A stretch of 64,000 nucleotides of DNA, taken from positions 1-64,000 of the forward strand of contig BLJB01000024.1 in the NCBI GenBank assembly GCA_013423325.1, read 5' to 3'. Every line of letters starts with the position of its first letter. Position 1 is the first letter of the stretch. This stretch comes from Usnea hakonensis (lineage: Eukaryota > Ascomycota > Lecanoromycetes > Lecanorales > Parmeliaceae). Made by a program: the position numbers and the translations under genes. The notes beneath the pieces are model-generated. The model saw only the letters and a list, made by a program, of their open reading frames with translations, was not told where the DNA came from and searched no databases. Shown in pieces: positions 1 to 11,609 of this stretch.

Positions 1-152
1 TTCTATACTAAAATACCTTTTTTATTAACTATTTTACTAATCTATAACTAAATCACTTTATATCGGAAGCCCTAGAAAGGTATAATATTATATATATAAT
101 AAATATCGTCTATTAAGGTATACGGATATGCCTTCTAAGGGGGGGGGGGTAA
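1..152 (+). pseudogene. RIP-degraded internal 3' end of an LTR retrotransposon, cut by the window edge
   Basis: AT-rich sequence with hardly any CA or TG dinucleotides, the mark of fungal repeat-induced point mutation. It ends in a run of 11 G (139-149) that looks like the polypurine tract found just before a 3' LTR, and an LTR-like sequence begins three bases later. The same layout (G run, three bases, LTR) is seen at the 3' end of the Gypsy element at 11,394-11,407. No coding frame survives in the short piece visible here. Confidence 0.5.
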
Positions 153-335
153 TGTTACGAGTGTAACTACTCGTAGGGCTGAAGGAGATACGTAACCTCC
201 TTCCTATTCGGGTTTAGCGCCTTGGTACCTCTCTGCCTATATATCTTTCTTATACCTGTACATAGATTTTACCTCCTCATCAATTGAATCCTCGTTACAT
301 ACCACCATTGACTTGATCTGGTTGCAGTCCTAACA
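153..335 (+). repeat. LTR of a second retrotransposon family
   Basis: Starts with TGTTAC and ends with CTAACA, giving the TG...CA ends and TGTTA/TAACA short inverted repeat usual for LTRs, and it follows a polypurine-like G run. A shorter reading that ends at 299 (CTCGTTACA) is possible. Many CA and TG dinucleotides survive here, unlike the DNA on both sides. The partner LTR lies outside the window, so the target duplication cannot be tested. Confidence 0.5.
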
Positions 336-3105
336 ATTAGTACTAAACCTCCTAACCCTAAAGATAGTAGATACCCTAATACTAAACGGACTCGTTAAAG
401 CGAAGGAAATAAAAGCTATAGAGAGGTTCAACTAGGTAGCCTCCCTAATTAGGTACTATAAGTACTAGGAATATAGTTATATTATAAGAATATATAAAAA
501 CGAAGTATAGTATATAAAATATAATTAGATATATAATACCCGAATATATATAATAGTAGTACTAATAGTAGCCCCGGGATACGCGGTATATAGGAAGAAA
601 GGCTATACTATATATAATATAGACTACTAGTTTAAGGCTAAAATAAAGAGATATATAGCGAGGAGGCTTATAAAGAAAAGGCTATTCTATAGTTAATATT
701 AATAGAAAACGAATAGTAAGGGGAGCTAAAAAGGGGAGAGGGAGCCGAAGACGAAAAAATCTATAGCCTCGATCTAAAGAAGTAGACCTAAAGAACTAAA
801 AGCTATACTCTAAAAAAGGATTAAAGAGAGTATAAATTAAGGCCGGGGACTTAGCGAAAAGAAGTTAATCTAAATCCGGATTAAGATTACTAAGATTTAA
901 GCTTTAGAGAAGGAAATCGTAATAGAAGAAATATAAGTAATAAAGAAACCCTAACGGAGATATAACTAAAGTAGTATTTAGATCTATATATANNCTATAT
1001 ATAGAAAGTAATATATATATAGAGAAGTAGTAAGGTTTTTCCCTAATAATATATATATAAGACGATAGTATTAAATGGTTTTCTTACTACGAGTTGATAA
1101 GAGTCAAAGGATCCCGTAATTACCTTTCGAAGTTTAGGTAGACACGACGTATAAATTCAAATTCAAATTCAAAAAAAGATAATCTTCTATTCCTTTAAAA
1201 TATATTAAGAAGAATAATAAAGCGCTACTATTACTTTTTATATTAATAAGCTATAATTTTATTATATATATAATATTATAATTAGCCTAATATATCTATT
1301 ATATAGTAATTAGTATATTATTAATATAGACTCTTTATCTTTTACTTTTTATAAACTTTCTCTCTATTAATTATAATTAATATTCTAATTAAGTATTACG
1401 ACCCCGTAATATTTTAGAGGTTATTAGAGTCTCGCTCCGCTTTTTTTAAAACTAGATAATCTCCTTTAATAAAGCCTTACGCTTATATTATATATATATA
1501 TTAGGAACCCCTATAGTAGTATTTATAAAATACTAGATTTCCCTCTATACTATTTTATAGAAGGATATAGAAATCTTTAGATAATATAAAATATTTTACT
1601 TATATTAATAGTACTATCTATATAGTAGTAAAGCGAACTATATATAATTATCTAAAAATAGACTAAAATAGATTTAATATAAAAGTCTAATTATATTAAT
1701 AGCCTAAAAAAATCTATAATATATTAGTACCTTTTACTAATATAGTAATAAGGGATAGGGTATTTTTCTACTAATAGTATTAATAGTAATATTAGTAAGA
1801 ATATAGTAATACTAGTAAAAATATATTAATATTAATAATAATATAATAATATAGATAAGAATAAAATTATATTTATAAATATAATATTTATATCCTTTTA
1901 TTAGCTAGTTATATTACTCTATTATTATAAAGACTTATATAGATAACTAAATCTCTTTAGTAAAGAGAGAAAATAAAAGTAAGAGATTTAATATTAATAT
2001 ATATATAATATAATACGCTAATAGTTACTTAGTAACTCTAGTTTTACTATTACGATACTATCGCGATAGGCTTAATATAATAATAATTACCTTATAATAA
2101 AGTATAAATAATAATAAAAAAGTATTAAAATAGATATAAATATTATTAATATTATAGATTATATAACGTTACTATTATTTTTATAATTATAGAGGTAACT
2201 TTTTTTTCTTAAATAGTTATCTAAAGGTTTTTTAATAAGTATTTATTAATTATATTAATCTATTATTATAGCTATCTTCCTTTTAGTTTTATACTATAAA
2301 GTAGTATAACTAGAGTAACTCTTTTTCCTTAAATATTAATCTAAAGATTTTTTAATAAGTATTCTATTTAGTATATCTATATATACTTTATTAGATAATT
2401 ATTATATATTATTCTTTAGCTTTTAATATTAGATTAATATATATAGAGGCGGCTTTTTTAAATATATTATTATTATAATATCTTTTAGTATTTCTTTTCC
2501 TTCTTTTATTTCTATTAGTTTTAAAGATTTTTAATCTATCGCTTAATTATCTATTAAGATTCTATAACCCTTAAGAACTAAGGTCTAGAAGAGAAAACTA
2601 TTATTAGTATCTAATATTATCTAATTAATAGCGTATATTTAGTAGAGGTAGTATAATATTATTATTAGAATTACTAAAACCCCTATAATTACTAATTACT
2701 AGAGGGGTCCCGTAATTAATAACTTTATAGCGGGGTAATACTTAGTACTAGTATATTAAATTAATACCTTCTAGATAACTTAGAAGTTTCTTAGAGATTA
2801 GTTCTAGTATATCTAATACTATACTATTAAACTACCTCTATAGTTACTATACTTCTACGTCTTTTATCTACTACTTCCGCTAGCGTACCGCTAGCGGAGT
2901 CAGTCCTAACAGAAAAAGAAGTAGAATAAAAAGAAAATAGTTAAGAATATTAATATTAAGCTAGAAATAATAGACTAGTAATATAGTAATTTAGATTATA
3001 GTAAAAATAATAATAAAGGTCTTATTAATCTAGTAAGTATCTTTTAATATATACGATTTCTATTTATAACTATTAAAGGAGCTTTTTAAGATATCTTATT
3101 ATTAC
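336..3105. other. RIP-mutated AT-rich repeat DNA, no intact gene
   Basis: About 2.8 kb with almost no CA/TG, long TA-rich stretches and TAG/TAA stops in every frame. A purine-rich segment at about 600-960 reads as a degraded Lys/Arg-rich protein in one frame but cannot be assigned. A short assembly gap (NN) is at 993-994. An inverted repeat with 9-bp arms lies at 2,877-2,885 and 2,889-2,897, followed at about 2,899 by CAGTCCTAACA, which resembles the LTR end at 325-335. Confidence 0.7.
1129..1176 (+). repeat. Possible 3' tail of a non-LTR (LINE-type) element, (AAATTC)n
   Basis: A sequence ending GGTAGACACGA is followed by about three AAATTC units. A related end is seen at 14,580-14,640, where TAGATAGACACGAG is followed by AATCC units, and both share an upstream CCCGTAATTA. 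Short tandem units at the 3' end are typical of some LINE-type elements. No reverse transcriptase could be read next to either copy, so the assignment is tentative. Confidence 0.35.
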
Positions 3106-3308
3106 TGTCACGGTACCACCCCTGCTTCCTACCTTCAGCCCTGTAAGGCCTTCTTTCTTAGCCCTATAAGGCCTACTCGCTTAGGCCCTAGCGGGGCCAC
3201 TTTATATCTAGTACTTCCGAATCGTACTCTTTTATCCTTAGAATAGAAATTCTATAGAAATAGTAATACTTATTATTATTATTCCGATTCTTAGTCCTAA
3301 CTATAATA
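3106..3308 (+). repeat. 5' LTR of the Gypsy element
   Basis: Begins TGTCACGGTACC. Its first half keeps CA/TG dinucleotides, while its second half is converted (ends TATAATA where the partner has CGCAATA). It aligns over its full 203 bp with 11,407-11,609 and, inverted, with 6,540-6,784 except for an insert in the latter. Confidence 0.9.
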
Positions 3309-4733
3309 TAATTTCTATTCTCCTTTAAGATATATAGTAACGAGTAAGCTAAGATATCTATTAAACTAAAAAGAAGATAGTATAAGATATATAGATCTAT
3401 ATTATATAGACCTATAATACGCTATACTAGAATTCCTATATGAGAACCGCGTAGAGTAAGTATAAGAAGTACTTTAAAGGAAGAAAAGAAGATAGTATAT
3501 AATATATAGACCTATATATAATAGGTACTTTAAAGGAACTATCGAGAAAAGCCTATTAGAAAAGGAACTCTATACGCTAGCTAAGCTAAACGAAGTAAGC
3601 GATATAGTAGAGATAGAGGAAGTATCTTTAGCTACCCCTATAAATTAAATTAAGGGAGGGATTATACGGACCTAGGATCTATTCCCTATATTACGAAAAT
3701 TCTCTTCTCTCGTAGAGTATAACTAGACTTAAACTTAGTCCTAGATAGTATAGGGGGAAGAACTAGAAGATTCGCCTAATAAAGAATTCGTTTACTAGTT
3801 GAGGAAAGATAAGGGTAAAGAGCTAGAATATAAAAAAAGATTTATAATTAAACTAGAAGAATTCTAATATAAATTCGTCCTATTAGATTTAGGCCTTAAT
3901 ACTAATAAGTAGAAGGTTATTCTTAAAAAGATATAGATAGAAGAAGTATTTCTCTAAAGTATTAAGGATCGCCTAAAGGATTAGTATAATATAATTCGAG
4001 CGATAGTTACTAGCCTCTAGGCCCTATAAGATTAATCTACTAATTAATTAGATAAAGCGTAAAATCTCTAAACTTAAATTTATATTCTCTCGAAATAACT
4101 TAATTATAGTAGTAGACTCCTTATTATATTACAGACTAATATAAAGCGCTTATAGAGACTAAGAGATAAATATCGTACTAAGGCGGATAACTATACGGAA
4201 GAGGTCTAAATATTTCGAGGAGAACTTGAAACGCTTAAGGAATAACTAAAGTCGTATAAAGAGTTATATAATAATATAATACTAGAAGATACCCTTAATA
4301 TAAAGGACTCGAACGTTAAGAATTATCGACTATTCCGATAAGCGATACGCTAGAAGGTATAAATATAAGTATAATTTAATAAAGCCGCGAAGGTAACTCT
4401 ACGCGGAGGGGTATAACTATAGGCGCCTATTATTTATAGTTACTAAAGATACTATAATACTTCTACTATAGAAGGTTACTATACCCCTTATACTACTAGG
4501 TCCACTATTAATACCTCTAGAGCGAAGTCGAATAATAAGTATCCTAATATTAAGGACTTCTATAGTATAGAGGGGAGTAGGGCTTAGGATACTTAGGAGG
4601 CTTATCTTTACTCTAAATTCCATAATAGCTAGGAACTCTTCGAGGAGGAGGGAAGCAAGATTAACTATATCCATAACTACTATAAAGATATTATATTTAA
4701 CGTTATTAAAGCGAGAGCTTTCGAAGGGTTAAT

Positions 4734-4896
4734 TGTCAAGGACTAATATGAATGGATTCATAAAGTGGTGGTTTTATTGATAATATTGAATGTATAGAAG
4801 AAAGAGTCTACATTGCAAGCGAGATATATGCGCAATACTAAGGCGCCAAGCCGCGCTAGGCCCAATTGGGAACAATACCTAAGGCATACCGTGACA
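4734..4896 (+). repeat. Left LTR of the nested non-autonomous element
   Basis: 163 bp. The outer half is unmutated and the inner half carries G-to-A and C-to-T changes relative to the right copy. Ends are TGTCA/TGACA. Confidence 0.9.
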
Positions 4897-5453
4897 ATAT
4901 GCCCACAAAAAAGAAAAAAGGCTATATCCTTATAGCCAATAGCGATAGCGAGGGTACGATAGCGAGGTGTTAGTAGTACCGGCCTTATTAATACTAGGTG
5001 ACTATAGTGTAGACCTAAAAGTAAGAAAATCGCTGAAAATAGGTACTTTTGGTATAGGTTTCTCCATATACAGATTACGAATCCATATGATCCAAATCTA
5101 TAAAAGCAAGACGAATAGCGTATTATCCGAGGATTTACTAGATCGAAACTAATTTGGTAGGGCTAAATCCTAATTAATAATAGCTATTCTACTAATATCT
5201 AACTATTCTTAATACCTTCCTCTTATAGTATATCGTTTATCCTTAGCCTAAGGCCTCTATACTTTCCGTATACTCAATATAGCCGAATCGGGAGGTGGAG
5301 CCGAAGAAGGAGGTAAGGAGGGAGCCGAAAAAGGAGGTAAGGGAGGAGACGAGAAAGGTAGCCTTCTAGTAAGCGAAAAGTAATATATTACTAAAGTATA
5401 TAGCTAGATCTCTAGAAGCTAGTATAGTATATAGGCGTACTTTTATAGAGAGG

Positions 5454-5813
5454 GTGCTCGTGATCTTCTTATTATTATCTATATCCTCTATAGTAGCCTG
5501 GTATAACGGCTATAGCCGTCTTTCCTCTTGCTTCTCCGTAGTGATCTCCGCGTCTTCTTCTAAAATTGCCTACTCTTTCGGAGCCTCTTGCGGAGTAGGC
5601 GGAGTTAAATATCCGTACGGCTATTATAGTGGTGGGAGTGGTTTCTTCAGCTCGTCACGTATTTCTCGTAGTACTTATAACTCGGCTAGGAAGAAAGCCT
5701 TTTACTCTGCGGTAAGAGAGAAGTATAATAGTGTAACTAGTATTACTAGATCCATTATAAATACGACTGGCCTAGTAAAAGGATCGCTTAGTGATCTTCG
5801 TATAGAGACCTAG
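5454..5813 (+). other. Open frame in the cargo region of the nested element, function unknown
   Basis: A 120-codon frame stays open in the interior of the non-autonomous element, with a hydrophobic start followed by Ser/Gly/Tyr-rich sequence and a basic C-terminal part. It begins with GTG rather than ATG and resembles neither gag nor pol. Its notable property is that it stays open and keeps CA/TG in a region where almost every other frame is stopped. It may be a captured host fragment or chance. I would not call it a gene without expression evidence. Confidence 0.2.
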
Positions 5814-5938
5814 GGATATATAGGTACTAGTATATAAGCGAATTTAATATTAAGGCGATTTATGGCCCTAGGAATAAGAGTACTAGTTTATAAGCGGAAT
5901 CGATAGGATAATAGACACCGTTAGGTATTGCTACTAAT

Positions 5939-6101
5939 TGTTAAGGACTAATATAAATAGATTTATAAAGTGGTAGTTTTATTAATAATATTAAATATAT
6001 AGAAGAAAGAGTCTACATTGCAAGCGAGATGTGTGCGCAATACCAAGGCGCCAAGCCGCGCTAGGCCCAATTGGGAACAATGCCTGAGGCATACCGTGAC
6101 A
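5939..6101 (+). repeat. Right LTR of the nested non-autonomous element
   Basis: 163 bp. Here the inner (left) half is RIP-converted and the outer (right) half is intact, the mirror image of the left LTR. Confidence 0.9.
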
Positions 6102-6539
6102 TTAATAAACCCTTACTATAACGTAGAAGAAGCAATATATAATCTTAATTAGATATTTAGGGAAGTAGATAGGGAAGCCCGCGTAGAGGCCGAGCTCTAG
6201 AACCCTAAGTTCGCTATAGGAGCGATAGACCCTAAGGAGACTTTCCTAGCTTTCTTTATACGCTTTATATTAGTAATCGCCCCTCTCGATTTAATAGATT
6301 AGTAGTAGAAAACCTACCTATAACGCCTCGTAGTTTAGCGCTTAAGGAATAGACTTATAGACGGCTATAGTACTTCCTAAATATTCGCTTAGATAGTTAC
6401 GCGCTATCGCTAACTAGATATAGAGCTACAGATTAGTAATAAGAATATACCCCGAAAGACGGAGAGTAATAAATCCGGACGTAGAACGAATTCAAACTCT
6501 AATACTACGAAGGATAGTGGTAATAATAATAACGCAAAC

Positions 6540-6784
6540 TGTTGCGGTCAGGACTAAGAATCGGAACGATAATAATAAGTGTCACTGTTTCTATAGAATT
6601 TCTATTCTAAGGATAAAAGAGTACGATTCGGAAGTACTAGATACAAAGTGGCCCCGCTAAGGCCTAAGCGAGTAGGCCTTATAGGGCTGAGAAAGAAGGC
6701 CTTACAGGGCTGAAGGTAATCGTCCGGCAAACTCAGCATACTGAGTTTGCCGGACGATTAGGAAGCAGGGGTGGTACCGTGACA
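6540..6784 (-). mobile_element. Solo LTR of the same Gypsy family, inverted, carrying a 40-bp hairpin insert
   Basis: 245 bp, starts TGTTGCGGTCAGG and ends ACCGTGACA, and aligns in reverse orientation with the Gypsy LTRs at 3,106 and 11,407. Flanking bases are CAAAC on both sides (6,535-6,539 and 6,785-6,789), a 5-bp target duplication, so it is the remnant of a complete insertion that recombined between its LTRs. It is nearly free of RIP changes and therefore younger than the element it sits in. Its extra 42 bp relative to the 203-bp LTRs is the hairpin at 6,717-6,760. Confidence 0.9.
6717..6760. repeat. Perfect 20-bp-arm hairpin inserted with TA duplication (MITE-like micro-palindrome)
   Basis: Arms at 6,717-6,736 and 6,741-6,760 are exact reverse complements around the 4-nt loop CATA. 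The other two LTR copies read straight through this point with a single TA, whereas here a TA stands on each side of a 40-bp palindrome. The pattern fits insertion of a tiny palindromic element with a TA target duplication, as used by Tc1/mariner/pogo-type transposition. No coding capacity. Confidence 0.8.
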
Positions 6785-7269
6785 CAAACTCTCGAAGCGG
6801 GAATTCTAATTAAGGAAGTCGATAGACTACGAGGAACTATACGAGCTCTATACCGATCCCTGATTACCTATAGACTTCGCTAAGACGATAAGGCCGCTAT
6901 TTTAAATATATAGAGAAAGGTTATCGCTATTACGAGAGCGATACTCCTATAGCTTATAAAATAGCTAAGTAGCTAATAAATAAATAAGTAGTAGCTAAGG
7001 TAGCCGTACTTAGAATTAAAGTACCTAAGATTAATAGTAACTATATTATCGAGCTTCCTTTAGGAAACTAGTACTCCCTAGTAAAGTCGTAACTAGGGAG
7101 ATATAAGACCTAATACGTATAAGGATATAATAGTTAGAAGGAATAAAGAAGAATAAAGAAAGCCTAGCTATTATTATCTTATCCTTATACTATTTAATAG
7201 GGACGGAATAATTAATATAAGGAAGATAATTTGATTTTAAGAGAAAGGTATAGATAACTTAGGGGGAAG

Positions 7270-10200
7270 TAAAGGCCGATTACCTTATAAATACTAGGGC
7301 GTTAATAAAGAGTTTTATAGATATTAATTATATACGGATATATAAGCTATATATAGTATCCTTAACTAAGCTATATAGACTAAAGCTAGTAGATAATAAG
7401 CTAGCGCCTAATATTATATATATAGCGAGGCTCGTATTAACGTTAAAAGAATATATAGAAGAGCTTTAGTATCTTATTACCTTATTAGGAAAATTCGATA
7501 TAATCCTAAAAATATCGTAATTAGAAGAATATAACCCTTCTCCGTCCTTCTATAATCGATCTTTAACCTTTAACTCGGACTATTATATATTAAACTACTT
7601 ATTACGATACGCGCTAATAACTATATATAGTAGTTTTACCCTATCTAGATTAGAAGCTTAAATAAGAGATATTACTAAAGTATCTATCTATATATTTACC
7701 CGACTCTCTTAGCGAAAAGAGAACTAAACCCTAGTTATATAGCTATAAGACTTTAAACGACTTAAAGATAAACGCGAACCTAAGTATATACCTAGTTTTA
7801 TAATAGATATTACTACTATTTTACTAAAAGATTATAATAAGTTCTTTATAAAAGTATAAAGGTTACCTATTAGCTACGAGGAACTAAAGATTAGGGTATT
7901 AAAGGCGTACTACGAATAGCTAGATATATAGGACCTGATAGAAGTAAATAAGTTACCCCCTTACTATCTAATAGACTATATAATTAATACCCGTAAAGGG
8001 ACGTCCCTACCGGTAAAAAGAATATATAATATATCTTATAAATAAGCCGCGGTTATTAAGTACTATATTAACGAGATACTAGGGAAAGGATATATTTAAC
8101 CTAGTATTTCGCCTTATACTATACCGGTTTTAATTATAAAGAAACTAGATAGCGGTCTATATATTTATATCGACTATAGAGTACTAAATACTATTACGAT
8201 TAGAAACCGTAATATACTCCCGCTAATTAGGGAGATACTCTTACGTCTATATATAGTAAAGTAGTATACTAAGTTCGATATTATCGTAGTCTTTAATAAA
8301 ATTAGGATTAAAGAAGGCTATAAGGAGAAAACCGCGTTCCTAATAAGGTACGGACTATTTAAGTATATAGTAATATTATTTAAACTATATAATATATCTA
8401 GTACTTTCTAGGCGTATATTAATAATACGTTATACGAATATCTCGATATTTTCTATTTAGCCTACCTAGACGATATTCTAATCTATAGCGATAGTAAGGA
8501 AGATTATATCTAGTATATAAATAAGATCTTAAAAAAGTTAAGGTAGATAGAACTATACCTAGATATTAATAAATACGATTTCTATACGAAGTAGATTAAG
8601 TATCTAGATCTTATTATTACGACTAAGGGCTTAAAGATAGACCCTATAAAGGTAGATACCGTTTAATAATAGAAGGTACCTAGAACTATAAAAGATATAC
8701 GAGCCTTCCTCGGGTTTACTAATTTTTACTAAAGATTTATCCTTAACTACTCTAGGCTAGTAGCCCTACTTACTAATTTAATAAAGGTAGAAAAATATAA
8801 TTTTATCTTCCTATAGGCTATAGATAATCTTAAATAAAAAGTATTTAAATCTCTTAAAGTAGTATTTACTACTATACTAATATTAGCGTACTTTAACCCT
8901 AATAAGGAGATATAGCTCGAAACGGATATATCTAACTACGTTATAATAGTAGTCCTTTCCTAAAAAGACGACGTAGGCTTACTATAATCTATAATATTTA
9001 TATCTAAAAAGATATCGCCCTAAGAATATAATTATAAAATTTATAATAAAGAATTACTCGCTATTATTTATATATTCGAGAAGTAGTACCCTAAGCTAGT
9101 AGGTACTCTAATTAAAGACCTAATTAAAGTACTCTCTAATTATAAGAACCTAGAGTACTTTATAACTACTAAATAACTAAATAGATACTAAGCTTAATAG
9201 GCTAAATTCTTATTCGAATTTAATTTTCGTATTATATACTAACCCGGTAAATAGAGAACTAAGCTAGATAGCCTTACTCGAAAAGTAGATAACCTCCTAT
9301 AGAGTAAAGATAATAATCGATATTAGTACTAGAACTAGATTTTACTTAAAGATAAATACTTAGATAAGGAAATATAGAGAGTATTACACCTAGTACTAAT
9401 ATTACTCGATAAAATTTACTACTCTATTCTTAGTATTATAGCTATAATTTATAATCTAAATAAAAGGGGTACTAGTAACGAGGAGTTGATTAAAGAATCA
9501 TTATTAACTACTCCGAGACTAACTATTAAGAAGTTAATTAAAGAATTAGTAATTAACCCCCTTTTAGAGTCGAAAATCCTACTACTAGTAAGGGATACCT
9601 ACGAGTATAATAAAATCTACTAACGTATTATATAAGCTAAAGATTCTAGTAAGAGGAAGATACCCTAAGATCTTATTAGAGAAAGATTTAGACTAGAACT
9701 AGGAAACTATAAAGTAATCGATAAACTCCTCTATATTAAGAAGCGACTATTTATACTAGATAACCCTAAGCTTTAAATAAAGATTATTTAAGTAATATAT
9801 AACTTACCGCTATCTAGCTATACCGGGAGAGCTACTATATATAAACGTATTAGTATATACTACTACTAGCTAAAGATAACTAATACTATTATTTAATATA
9901 TAAAGAATTATAATATCTATAAACGATCGAAGAGCTATTATAATAGTAAATAGGGTTTATTAAAGCTACTACTAATTCCCGAATAATACTAGTAAAATAT
10001 TTCGATTAACTTTATTACCCCGTTACTAATATATTTATAATATAGGAGGGAGTACTAATATATTATAATTATTATTAATTACCTCTCTAAAAAAAGAAAA
10101 TTTATTCCCCTAGACTCTTTAAAGGTAGATATAGTAGTACGTATATTTATAGAATAGATCTAGCGAGAAGAGGGTTACCCTAGTACTATTATATTTAATT

Positions 10201-11100
10201 ATAGTATATAGTTTATTACCGCCTTTTAGTAGAGACTTTATACTAGGGTAGGTACTAAACTAAAACTTTCTACTACGTTCTATTCTAAGACGAATAGATA
10301 GATTAAGAACGTAAATTAAGTCTTAAAATAATACCTATATATCTATATAAGTTATAATTAGAATAATTAGATAGATTAGTTATCTATTACTAAGTTTAAA
10401 GTAAATTCTAGCCTAAGCTCCTCTTTTAATATTATACCTTTTATAGCTATAAAGGATTATTTACTAAGATTTAGAATTAAACCTTCTATACTCTAAAATA
10501 AGATAGCTAGCTAATAAATAAAGAGGGAGACTATAATAGTCGATAGATTTATTAAAAAGCTAGACGAGCTATATTTATACCTTAGAGTAGAATTTAAGTA
10601 GGCTTAGAGTATCTAGAAAAATTAAGTAAATCGATACTATCTCCTAGTACTAGAATTCCGAGAAGGGGACCTTATTATACTCGATAGTAGGAATATTAAG
10701 ACTACTAGACTAAATAAATTATTAGACTATAAGAATTTTAAACTATTCGAGATTACCCGAGTTATTAATAATTCTATATATAAACTAAAACTTCCTATAT
10801 TAATAAATAAAGTCTTCCCTATCTTTTACCCCTAGCTACTCTACTATACTATGGGGGATCCCTTACCTAGATAGAGGATACTACCCCCGCCCCCTATCTT
10901 TATTAATAAAGAAGGTAATATATACTACGATATAGATAAGATATTAGATTCTAAAATAGATAGATAGATTAAAGACTTAATAATAGAAAAGAAGGGTTAT
11001 CTAATATACTATTTTAAGTATATAGATAACGAGGAATTACTAAAATAGTAACTATATATAGATATAATAGATTACTAAGATTTAGTAGTAGATTACTATT
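7270..11100 (+). pseudogene. Degraded pol polyprotein of the Gypsy element (PR-RT-RH-INT-chromodomain)
   Basis: The + strand still reads recognisable blocks in order. A reverse transcriptase segment spans about 8,131-8,560 with the active-site box YLDDILIYS intact at 8,460-8,489. An RNase H-like segment (ETDISNYVI) lies near 8,918-8,962. The integrase zinc-binding region is at about 9,795-9,930, with catalytic-core blocks near 10,000-10,235. A chromodomain-like tail is at about 10,916-11,090. Domain order RT-RH-INT makes it Gypsy, not Copia. In-frame TAG/TAA stops occur throughout and several predicted catalytic or metal-binding residues are replaced by RIP-type changes (Asp to Asn, His/Cys to Tyr). 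It is inactive. Confidence 0.8.
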
Positions 11101-11393
11101 ATAAATATCTATAGAAGATAGGACTATACCTATTATTTAAGATACTCTAAAATTAGGAGCTATTATTATTATCGTTAGTACTCTACTACGCCTATATCTA
11201 GGAGGACTAGACTCTTTACGATAAGCTTAATTATTACGACTAAGAAAACTAACTCGATAATAGATAAAAGTACCGCTATAAGTAGCTATAATATAATATA
11301 ACCGATCTATAATTAACTCCTATATAGACGCTCTTATAGTTATATATAACTATAACTTCTTTTTATAATAGTTATAGGAGTTCCTTTTTTTTT

Positions 11394-11403
11394 AAGGGGG
11401 GGG
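11394..11403 (+). other. Polypurine tract of the Gypsy element
   Basis: AAGGGGGGGG just upstream of the 3' LTR, preceded by a T run, in the position where plus-strand priming occurs in LTR retrotransposons. Confidence 0.7.
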
Positions 11404-11406
11404 TAG

Positions 11407-11609
11407 TATTATAGTACTACCCCTACTTCCTACCTTTAGCCCTATAAGGCCTTCTTTCTTAGCCCTATAAGGCCTACTCGCTTAGGCCCTAGCGGGGCTA
11501 CTTTATATCTAGTACTTCCGAATCGTACTCTTTTATCCTTAGAATAGAAATTCTATAGAAATAGTGACACTTATTATTATCGTTCCGATTCTCAGTCCTG
11601 ACCGCAATA
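11407..11609 (+). repeat. 3' LTR of the Gypsy element
   Basis: 203 bp partner of 3,106-3,308. The inner (left) half is RIP-converted (starts TATTATAGTACT) while the outer (right) half is intact (ends TCAGTCCTGACCGCAATA). It is followed directly by the ATTAC target duplication. Confidence 0.9.

Larger units (their letters stand above)
4734..6101. mobile_element. Non-autonomous LTR element (TRIM/LARD-like) nested in the Gypsy gag
   Basis: Direct repeats of 163 bp at 4,734-4,896 and 5,939-6,101 each start TGT(C/T)AAGGAC and end ACCGTGACA. The flanking bases are TTAAT on both sides (4,729-4,733 and 6,102-6,106), a clean 5-bp target duplication. The 1,042-bp interior has no gag or pol similarity that I can see, so it must have moved with borrowed enzymes. 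It keeps many more CA/TG dinucleotides than the surrounding Gypsy, so it inserted after much of the host had been mutated. The two LTRs differ only by transitions in RIP contexts. Confidence 0.85.
3309..7010 (+). pseudogene. Degraded gag region of the Gypsy element (split by two insertions)
   Basis: Read on the + strand, the internal region after the 5' LTR gives a long gag-like frame interrupted by many TAG/TAA stops. A non-autonomous LTR element interrupts it at 4,734-6,101 and a solo LTR at 6,540-6,784. At about 6,897-6,945 a frame reads like a nucleocapsid zinc knuckle in which Cys and His codons have become Tyr, as RIP would cause (TGT to TAT, CAT to TAT). A protease-like stretch follows near 7,273-7,330. 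Nothing here can encode a working protein. The assignment rests on position in the element and motif order. Confidence 0.6.
3106..11609 (+). mobile_element. Full-length Gypsy-type LTR retrotransposon, RIP-inactivated, with two nested insertions
   Basis: Two 203-bp LTRs (3,106-3,308 and 11,407-11,609) in direct orientation flank about 8.1 kb. The bases just outside are ATTAC on both sides (3,101-3,105 and 11,610-11,614), a 5-bp target duplication. A polypurine tract (11,394-11,403) precedes the right LTR. Inside, degraded gag, protease, reverse transcriptase, RNase H, integrase and a chromodomain-like tail follow in the order of Gypsy/chromovirus elements. Removing the nested elements and their target duplications (1,373 and 250 bp) leaves about 6.9 kb, a normal Gypsy size. 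Coding is destroyed by TAG/TAA stops made from CAG, CAA and TGG codons, and CA/TG are nearly gone. Confidence 0.9.

Noticed and set aside
4417..4674. 85-codon minus-strand frame in the Gypsy gag region
   Set aside because: Chance frame in RIP-altered DNA; composition is set by TA-rich mutation and it opposes the element's coding strand.
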